Source: Lithospermum erythrorhizon (taxonomy: Eukaryota > Streptophyta > Magnoliopsida > Boraginales > Boraginaceae). Taken from it: DNA of 64,000 nucleotides. The DNA is taken from NCBI GenBank assembly GCA_019722365.1, contig JADFUC010000278.1, positions 620,001 through 684,000 of the forward strand, written 5' to 3'. Made by a program: the position numbers and the translations under genes. Positions 50,994 through 61,400 of the stretch are shown one piece after another. Under the pieces are notes generated by a model. That model saw nothing but the letters and a program-made list of their open reading frames with translations, had not been told where the DNA came from and did not search any database. Numbering within the stretch: the first letter of the stretch is position 1; each line of letters starts with the position of its first letter.

Positions 50994-52571
50994 GCATAAT
51001 AGCAAAATATGTGTTTCTTTCATTTTTGTTTTGATCATATTTATCATTTCTAATAAATTAATTATTTATACTTTATTACTATTTATTAGTATTATATGTT
51101 AAAAGTTATTAATTCAAAGCTCCTGACCACGTCATTGTATTAAGTGTGCGCTAATTGATTACATAAATAAATGAATGAAATTGTATTAAAACTCTCGCAT
51201 TATAAAAATAAATGGATAGAGAAATTGTATTTTTTCAAGTGATTCAAATCTACCCGTTACACTTTTGAACCATTATTCTCAAACTCTACAGACCAAGGAA
51301 AAACACTCATGTACAAAACAAAGTTAAATTCATCTACCGTATGAGAACAAAACATAAAAAATATGCGTAGGGTTTGAGCTTGAGCGCGATTCTGATTTTT
51401 TTTAAAGTTACATAGAGTAAAAAAGATAACTGACTCACTAAATTTATTTATACATCTAATAAGTATGCTAACTTTTCTTATTATGGTAATGATGTAGTGA
51501 AAGCTATGAAGATTAACACTTTAAATAATAAGCTTGACTCTATTTCTTTGAAATTTCTTACATTATTGTCTCAAAGCAAATAACTAAGTTACACATGAAA
51601 AATATGTTTAAGAAGTTTAGATGAAACACTCTGTCTTATAATACTTACTATCTACGATACAAAGAAGAGGCGAGATAATCACGTCTTAAATATTGTTTGA
51701 GTAAAGCCCCAAGATATACTCGTTATCAAAAGAAATATGCTAAACGATTTAGATATTCTTAGATGTTGATATGTAAGATAAATACGGTTCTTTACATACT
51801 CTAATTGTTGTTATTTGTAAAACAATAATATAGAAGCGTCTATTTTAGATTTATTTCGTATATTAAAATTAAATCGTAGTTATCCAACATATAATTAATT
51901 GAAAAAATCTACACATTTTAAATTATCGGCTTAATTTTTTCTATATTTCTTAAAATTAGCATCACATTAAAATGATAATGCCGTAATTGATAAATGATTA
52001 TTATTTAAATAAGCATAATGTTCGCGATGCGGCCCATGGCGTACAAATTTACTAGTATTCCTAAAATGTGGAATTTATTGCAAGTGGAATAGAAAGACAA
52101 ATAAAAACTATGAACAAACATTGGTTAATAACTTGGTCTGTGCCAATCTAAACATCATTTTCAGCGTCACTTAGACTCTCTTCATAGCAGATTTTTCAAC
52201 TCTCATACCTAATCCATGGAAATACACAGAGGTACCAAAATGGATCCTTTTGATTGGGAAATAAAATAGAATGAATCAACCTAGATGTTGTTGGATCTCA
52301 ATATTCACGGAAACATGTACATTAAATGTGGTTTTGATTTGCTCCGTATTCGATTCGCTGACATAGATTTGGTGGGAAAATATATTGCTTCCCGACCAAT
52401 CGTCTCATCAAGATTTAATGTGAAGCAACTGGATGGTTGGACCACCACACAAACAAAGGGGAACAAAAAAACAGATGAATACAAGACATAGCACGAGTGT
52501 AATAGGTGCTTCGAAAGGGAGACTCTGCATAAACGGTACCAATAAATACGCGGCTCAACCTGAATTTGAGC
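49755..52571. other. AT-rich gene-free stretch downstream of CSN2
   Basis: The composition is extremely AT-rich with no supportable gene. It contains the (TAA)30 microsatellite. The last few hundred bases before 52572 are the CSN2 3' flank. Confidence 0.5.
50904..50993 (+). repeat. (TAA)30 microsatellite
   Basis: Thirty uninterrupted TAA units (90 bp), flanked by ATG on the left and GCATAATAGC on the right. The reading frames across it give only poly-Asn or poly-Leu and are not genes. Confidence 0.95.
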
Positions 52572-55500
52572 TCAACACACACGATTGCTGACAGTTTGAT
52601 ACAGTGACTTTAGCTGCGTGTTCCATTTATCTATGGCGGCATACTTTTTCATACCCTTCGACCTAATTTAATAAATTCAATGTGAAAGAAAGAGCTTAGC
52701 AAGCAAAAATGGAATAGTAAGAGAAACAGGATGAGTTTACTCAATACGCGTACCTGTCACTGCGCTCTAACAGCCGGTTAACTTGATCAATATGGCCCTG
52801 GATACGGTTATCTAATATGAGAGAAACTAACAAGTCCTCGACATCTTTTTCAGGCACGTTAAGTTCCTAAAAATAATCATAGCGGCACATTAACACGCAA
52901 ATACTGAAAATCATCGAGGGAGTTCACTTAATTGAGGATTTGTACGCAAAATAAAGAATCAGTACAAGACACAAGATTGAAGAATAATATAACTGTACGT
53001 TCATCACCTTTGATATAAAAGGAATGCGAATTCTTGTGTAAGGCTTGATGAGTTTCAGCAACACCTGTGTTCTGACATTTTTCAGAAGGTCTTCAATGTA
53101 GTTTCTGATAAATGGATCATCCATAATCGTCCTTCTATTGGTCTGTAGAGTTTAATGTACCCAGATCAATGGAAAAGGTGATAAACAAGTGAAGCGATAA
53201 TGATAATATGATATGCTTGTAATCGGACATAGTACCTTCAGAATTTTCTCAAACTCCAATATTTCATTCCGCTGATATGCTGCTATGAGATTTGTCATAG
53301 CCAATATCTCAGGATCATTTTTATACCTGCAACGCACAAAAACAGAAGAAATGGAAGATAAATGAGATAATTAACAAGGATGCATGCACAATCCGATCCC
53401 TTAGTTCCTTAAGGTGGAAGCACAACTTACGGCTTAGCCTCTTGGCCATCAAATGGATTGACCTCAGATTCCATCAGCATATTTGCTAGAACCAAGTATC
53501 TATCAAATAAGAGAAAAAAAAATAACTACAAGCCAAAACGGGATGTTTGATATGAGAGGCACGTAATATTCTCGATTAAAAATGCAAAAGTTATGGATGA
53601 AACGTAGCAATTTCTTACGATTACACTAACATTCAGATTATTAGATAAGAGAGTAGATTATTTCAGGAAGACAGTTTGTAAATGTTGGGGTGAGCATGTG
53701 CATACAACAATAGAGGATGTGTACGGGTTTAAATACACATAAGAAAAAAGGCATGTTATTGCGGCACTGGATCGTCCTGGTTTCCAACCATCCTTAGTTT
53801 TAAAAGCTTGAAGTCTGCTTGCTTCTGCCCACTGTCTCTCAGCCATATGCATTTTCCCACCACATTCACGAATTATTCCCATTATTCTTGGATGTGGGAT
53901 TGCTGACTTGATGGACAATGCTTTATGGTAGAGTTCCTGATAAAAGTTCATCATTAAATATAAATCTGACATTCTGAGTTTCTGACTAAAGCAATCACTA
54001 ACAGAACAAAACAATAACTGATATACCTTTAGCTTTTTATTATTCTTAGTTTCCGTGTACATTTGAATTTCAACAGCATAAACCTCCAGCAATTGTGTCC
54101 CCTTCTTATGATCATCTGAACCATCTTTGTTTTGACAAGATCTGTGAAGTTCCTTCAAAATCTATTTGATAGCACAATATGTAAATAATTACATATCATT
54201 ATGTATGATTACTATGATAGATAGCACTCATAATATCAACAACAGTACAAACCTTACTCATACGGCCATATTCACCCATGTCAAACCAAATCTTACAAAG
54301 CTTTAGATTGGTCTTGAACCAGAGTCTCTACAAAAACAAAAGAATATATAATCAATTTAATATATAAAGCGAAAAACTTAATTTGATCAGGAATGTAGCT
54401 AGATCTAACCTCATTCTTTGCCTCTTCTAGGGACTTTAATGTGGTTTGATAGAACTCCTGCAGTAGACTGAAATTCTGTCCAGCTGTTCCAGAAACAAAA
54501 TCCATAATACTGTTTATGCACTTTTCACTATAATTTCTCGTAACCGCAGATTTGATATACGTTAGCATTTCCCTGTATGCATCCATCATTTCCTTATACT
54601 TCACCAACTTGAAATACAGCTTAACAGTTTGCTTCAAAGCTTTGAATCCCCTGAGAACAATACATTCAAGGACAGTTGGAAAACAAAAACTTACAAAATA
54701 GCAGGGCAAGAAAAACAACACTTACAATAGAAGAATGTTAAATTAAAACTATGTCCCTCAAGGTATTCCAATATCAATGACGGAAGAGTATTCTGCAAAG
54801 TTTAATGTCTCAAAATCAAAGACAAAATTGGGAAGAAAAAGAACTTGAAATAAAGATGATATCTCAAGTATAAGATGTCCTGCATTTCTAGTACTTCCAC
54901 AATGCTGAAGTTCGATGAGGGTTCTAATAGGGTTTTCTTGCCAAAGATAACAAACGAGATGCAGTGAAGAGCATGTTGCACTACACTTGCCTGTGAGGAG
55001 ATGTGTCAGAGGAAGAACATGTGAAAGTGTCACATCATAGAAGAAAATTAAGTGAAAGGGCAGTCCAGTGCATCGAGCTCTCGTATGCAGGATCGTGTTG
55101 TTAAGGTAAAATCATATATATCAAGAAGTATCGGACAGGAGTTTGGCCGAGAGAAAGAGAGGACACTTATTTCATATATTTTGCACCAATTTTTACTTAG
55201 ACTACAAGGCACGTATAAACCACTTGCTCTCACCTTCACAATTTATTACAGAAATTCCAAGTTTGGTCACATTACGTCAAATTTGTAAGGCACCAATTTT
55301 TGTTTAAACTGCAAAATGATTAGAAGAAACTCAACACGGGCAGAAACATTAATGAAGGAAACTAGAGTAGATTAAAGAGTTTAATATTATATCCCAAGTG
55401 TAAATACAGGAATAATTTAAGAGCAGGTAGGAAGTAAATATTATTAAACACTACAGAGAGCTATAAACTGTTGACTGAGAAGGCTGGAAGCAAAAAAAAT

Positions 55501-56761
55501 CTGATTAAAAGAATTATGTGGCAACATAATCATAATAGTAAAAAAATTCAAAGAAAGACAACATGAAGACCTCATTCAGTTTGTTTTCATAGATTTTTCC
55601 TGATCGACTCACCAATCAGCCTTCTCAGGCTCCATTCGAACAACTTCAGCAAAACCCTCTAGCGCTGCTTCTGGGTCAGTTTCCACTAAGCCTACACAAA
55701 AATTCAAGTTATAATTAGAGAATAAATGGAAAAACTTAATCAAGCAAGATACAAAAGTTTCTAATATGAAAACAAGAGCATCTAGAGTGCCAACTAAGGT
55801 TCCAATTAAATAAATATAAAAGCAACAACATTGTGGCTCTATGACTGTTAGGGAGACTGTCCCCCTCCCCCTCCCACACAAACGCCCTCCTCTATGGCTC
55901 TACCCCAAAAAAGCTTTTCTGTAAGTAATTATCACTTGCATTATGTGAATTTTGTCTCAATGGAATGTAGAATAGGTTTTTCTAAGGGAATGTTCTCCAC
56001 AAGCTTTCAAGCATAACATTTACAAGTGGCATACAAAGATCACAAACAGACAACTACAAACTTCATTACTTCAAAAATTACATACACACCCTCTTCATCC
56101 ATTTTCACCATACATCTAAAGAACGCAATTTACTAAGATATCATCAAGAGTTCTATCCAACCCAAAGATTTTATATTCGCCGGCTCTTTGATATAATTGA
56201 ATATATCAAAATGGCTCATTACACTAAAAACGCTTCTTATCTATTGTCAAGTAGTAGATAGAGTTTGTATTCCACTCTTGGGTCAATTCAAAAGCAGGCT
56301 TCTTTATCACAAGGGTAAAGTTGTATACTAAATGACCCCCCACCCCTTACAAGCAGAGGCCTGTCCAAAGGCAATAGCTTTCCTAAACATCATAAAATAA
56401 AGGGCACGCAACCACGCTCGACTAATGCAGTAAAACAAACGAGGATCACTAATTATTAACAGCATACACTTAAAAAGTTCAACCCTTGATAAAACTAACA
56501 TTATGCAAATTATGATTCCAAAATAAAATAATTGTATGACTATAATAAAAAAGAGTAACCTTTAGAGTTGTAATATTCGTTCTCAATATCAACATCTTGC
56601 TCTTCAGGCTCATCATCTGAGTACTCAAATCCATAGTCCTCCATATCTGCATCTGCCCATGTACTTAATTTCTTTAGATTTTGCAAACTCGAAAATAATT
56701 ATCAAAAGCATAAAAATAAGTATAGATATAGTACAAGAGTGAAGTAATTACCGGAACCCAT
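52572..56761 (-). CDS. CSN2: COP9 signalosome subunit 2, with one disrupted exon
   Basis: PCI-domain subunit of the COP9 signalosome, which removes NEDD8/RUB from cullins; called FUS12 in Arabidopsis. Exons: 56752-56761 (10 nt, ATGGGTTCCG), 56560-56652, 55613-55691, 54410-54650, 54253-54327, 54027-54161, about 53770-53936, 53431-53499, 53236-53326, 53008-53142, 52754-52866 and 52572-52662. Segments include [97 protein letters not shown] and a terminal SNRVC. All exons but the seventh are intact and in phase. In exon 7, after MAERQWAEA, the near-invariant [23 protein letters not shown] block is replaced by several small indels that break frame, and no normal GT donor remains. Either this copy is damaged or the assembly is wrong here. 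Confidence 0.88.
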
Positions 56762-58448
56762 AATTTGATTTGGTCTTCAACTTGAAAGATTAAGAAAAAT
56801 TGTTCAAGAATGAGACTCAGAGAGATAAAGAAAGAGTGAGAAATGAGTGAAAATATGTAAAATGAGTTTATGATTTTTTTTTTATCCATGTGGTGCTAGC
56901 TGTCCTGCACGGTAGCCGTTCGGTACTCGTCATAAAATCCGACTTCATTTTAAATTGTTTGGCTGATTATCGAGGTTGGATTGACCCAAAGCAATATTAA
57001 CGTCTTCGAGAAAAAATCGGTGATTATCGGCTCGATCGCAGCATTACTGCCACAATCTTCATTAAAGCGCCTTACATTTAGTTTGCCTTTTTGCATAGTT
57101 TTATGTATAGTGGATCGGTGTCATTTCGGTTAAAAGTTAGTTACATCTCCCAAATACTTAGGATAATTATTCATTTCGATAAATTGCACACATTACCGGC
57201 TCGAAAACAACAATCGGTGTTGGGGGGCAATGAATAAACCCCAATGCTTGGGTTAAATTAATCACTAGAATTAGTAAAGAAACTGATTCTGAGTTAGGTA
57301 ATAATCCCTGATTCATTCGTATTCATTATATGTCTTTCAATTTGATGTAAAATTATACGCATTTAAAAGTATCGTTCACAGATAGATACGATTGAAAAAA
57401 TCAAAAAAAATCGTGTACCAAAATTATTTTATGCAACGAATTAGAATGTATCCATAGAATTAGTTAAACAAAATTAGTGCAGTTATCCCAAAAGTTAAAA
57501 CAAGCTTATATAATTGCTAGTAGATTTTCTTTTGAAATAATCATATTCACGCAAATATCTAAAATAATAAGAAAATATATTATAGAATGATATAATTTGT
57601 ACTCCCTCCATCCCTAATTGATGATCACATTAGACTTTTTTGGGTCAAATTTTAGCTTTATTATGAATTAAATGTAGATAAAAATAACCATAGTCATGTG
57701 GAATCTTAGATTTGTTTCAATATATATTTTGAAATATCGGCTTATAATTTTCGCGTAGGTAAATTAGAGATATTTACGTTTAAGTGGGTGTGTGGTAGTA
57801 GTGAAAGTCGAATGAATAAATCGATTAGGGATCACAGGGGTATTTTTATCGTTAATGAACAAAAACGTAGACGATGAAATTTCCACAAAATTAGTATATG
57901 AGTAATTTTAATTTTAAGCAATCACCTATAGATATTCATTGGATTTGTTTTAAGCTTGTTTTATGATTCATTGATTGCCCTTATCGCAATTATTTCCTTT
58001 GTTCATCCGTTTGTTACTTATTCTTTTATATTCACATAATCACATCATGATTGTTAAAAGAAATTGAATCCCCATATTTGTCTCTCGCCAGCCTGATTGG
58101 CTGATTAGAATAGTTTTGCGTAACTAGATAGGAATTCAGACCTGATCATATTATATGCCTTGTGCACAATATCATGCATGTTTTTTTTAATAGATATAGA
58201 TATATCATGCACATCACACCAATCTTGACTCAGTTTCATTAAAAAAAAAAAAAAAAACTCACAAAATAAGTAATCATCACCAATTTAACAAGCCTTCATC
58301 AAAGGAGAGAACTCCACTAAAACTCTAATCCAATACAACACGAACATGATGCATCAACATCAACATCAATATATTCTAACTAATGCCATTAATAAATTTA
58401 TGTCTAAACAAGATAAGGGGAGTCGAATGATGAATATTATGGTTCTTT
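56762..58448. other. Intergenic: CSN2 promoter and ascorbate oxidase 3' flank
   Basis: The left part is the CSN2 leader and promoter. A single Stowaway-like end (ACTCCCTCCATCCCTAATTG) occurs at 57601 with no partner found. A 15-nt A-run lies at about 58242-58257. Nothing else is supported. Confidence 0.5.
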
Positions 58449-61400
58449 TTAGTTTTTGGTGCTCATGAACATCTTAGCAGTTAACCCACAAGTGAGAGCC
58501 TCATCAGGAATCTTCCCAATACGCCTGACACCTTCAGCAAAAACAACCCCCATCCCCATATGCAAATGAGGCTCAATGTGACAATGAAATGCCCAAACCC
58601 CTGGATTATCTGCAACAAATCTCAATGCTGTCCATCCAAATGGAAATATCACTGCAGTATTCCTTAATGGAGGATTCTTCAAGTTGAACTTCTTCTCATC
58701 ACCCTCTTTAAACCTCCCTTCTCCATACCCCAATACCCAAAAATCATGCCCATGCAAATGCCATGGGTGTATCTCACTCACATTTGCTGCTAATGCATTT
58801 GCATTTTGAAGTATCACATCAATAGTGGTATTAAATCTTAAAGTGTAAAGCAAACTTCCTGTTGTTGAATTGGGGTTTGAAGATGGATTCATTACATCAT
58901 AGTTAGCTGAAAAACTCTCTGGTGGTTTCTTGGGATCAAAGGCACCTTTTAAATTATATTTCATGGAACCCAACAATGGTGTTGCAGGTAGTACTAATGA
59001 GACATTATTAATAGACCATTTAGTTTGTCCATCAATGAGATTTTGGGTATTAAGAAGGACGATTCGACGATGGGGTCGAACTGGAGGTTTTGGTGAACCC
59101 ATTTGGGATAGAATCTTGAAGGTGAATGATTTGCTGTGATTATAGTCATTCCAAGGGGGGGAAATAGGGGGAGGGAGAGTTGGGAGCTTTGAAGCAGAGG
59201 TGGTTTTGTAGTTCAATATTGTTAGGCCTTGAGGGGTTTTTGGTTCTCTGCCTCTTACACTCACTGAAATCCAGTAGTTTATGGAGGGGTCTTGGTTTGT
59301 GGTGAATAGAACAGAGTAGCTATCACCTGAGTATATGTCCATATTGTCCACTTCAAAAGGTTGTATGTAGTTTCCATCTGCTTCTACAATTATCATTTTG
59401 TGATTCTGCGAAACATAAGAAATAGGGAACCAGTACATTTAGTTGAGTAAAATTTCTAAATACTCCGTAATTATTTATGGTGTTAATGTCATCAATCATA
59501 TATCATGGTGCTTCTTGATTAAACTACTCCACTATGCAAATATTCATCAATCATATATCATGGTGCTTCTTGATTAAACTACTCCACTATGCAAATATTC
59601 TTATTTAGATGACTATCTCCTGGGGCCTTCAACTATTCTTATTTAGATTATTATCTCCTAGAGCCTTCAAGTAGAATAGATTATCTATCTCATTTGGTAT
59701 ATTATTTCCTGATACACATCAATACAAATTCAACAAATGTGATGTTTTTAAACAAAAAAATGGGACCTATTATATCCATATGGAATATTATATAACATTT
59801 TGACATGTATTCTTATATCGTGATTTATTACATGGATTATGGCAATTGATTTCATACCCTCCATGAGTTCACGTGATAAAATATTTTGGAGATTGAATGA
59901 AATGGTGATTAATTAGTGAGAAAATTGTCGAAATGGTCTTCGATAATGACATCAAGTTGTACTTTGGTCCCCAATAGTGTCACAATAACAGTTTAGTCTC
60001 CATAAGTGACACAAAAGTTGCATTTTGGTTCCACACTAACATTTCCGTTAAATCTAAACATTCTGAGATTAACTGTGACAGTTAGTTTGAGGATCAAATT
60101 GCAACTTTTGTGTCATATACTGGGACCAAACTGCAATTTCAAGTGGCAAAATTTAACGAAAATGTTAGTTTGGGAACCAAAGTGATACTTTTGTGCCACT
60201 TATGAGAACTAAACTAATACTGTGACATTATTGAGAATCAAAGTATAACTTAATATTATTATCGGAGACCATTTCGACAATCAACTCATTAATTAGTCAA
60301 GGATAAAGGATATTAACCAGTAGTACAATTATTGTGCAAGTCTTTTGACAAAAAAGAAGTCAAGATTCCAGCTGAAACGAGGGACTCTCGATCCTAGAAG
60401 CACGTTGTGTACTTATGCTGGAAAGAGTAATGGGAAAGTGATTGGTCCAATAGATTTCCTGAGGAAAGAATTCCTCTGTCCCAATATATTGTCCACCTAC
60501 ACTTGCTGAGAATCTAGATAGCCTATGCTGTTTTCCACAATCTAATGTTACTATCTCTCATCTTTTCTTTCACTTCCAAAAGTTGAAGGACAATATGAAC
60601 ATCAATTATTTACTATCCAACATTTTCCACCACATTTTGTTGATCAAGTAACATAGTTGAATGTTGAGTCATACCATTATCCTTCATCTTTTAAACAATG
60701 TTGTCTACCTTTATTTAAAGTGTAACTAGTACTTGGGTCATGGTCCTAATAATAACTATGCTTTAAACATTATTTTAAAGTGAAACTAGTACTTGGTACT
60801 CATAATAACTTTGATTTTGAAAATTAATAAGATGATCTTACCCCAATAGCCAAGCTGAGTGAGGCCAAAGCAGTGGTACTGGCCACCCTGAGCCTGTAGG
60901 TTTTGTTAGGTAGCACTTGGAGAATCTGTGGTGCACACTGTTCATTCCCTCTGAGCTTGCACTCACTCAATGTGGAATTGTTAAAACCAGCTGCCAAAGA
61001 GCAATTGTTCTGTCCTCTCCCATTGATTAATAAACTCTACAGGAAATAATTGCTTCACAATTTAGAATGCTTTTATATGTGCCCTATGTATCTTGTTATT
61101 ACCAATAATTAAAATGGCAACAAAAATTATTTATTATACTAATAAGTTTTTCAGGAGAGATTGAAAGCAACCTACTTTTAAAGAACCTAAAATTTGTTCC
61201 TTGGACCAATTTTTCAGTCCAAAAGTTTCTCCTCAATTAAAGGATAAAGGGGTCGTATATAGCATAATAGCATAGACTTGAAACGATTAATAAAAGTTAA
61301 CGTGTGAAGTCCATTAGGATAAGGCCCATATAACGTGTTAAAGCCACCATTACTATTATTTTATTCCAACATGTGTTTATATTATTGAAATTTTTGTTTC

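Noticed and set aside
50838..51102. Reading frames of poly-Leu and poly-Asn
   Set aside because: Both are translations of the (TAA)30 microsatellite.
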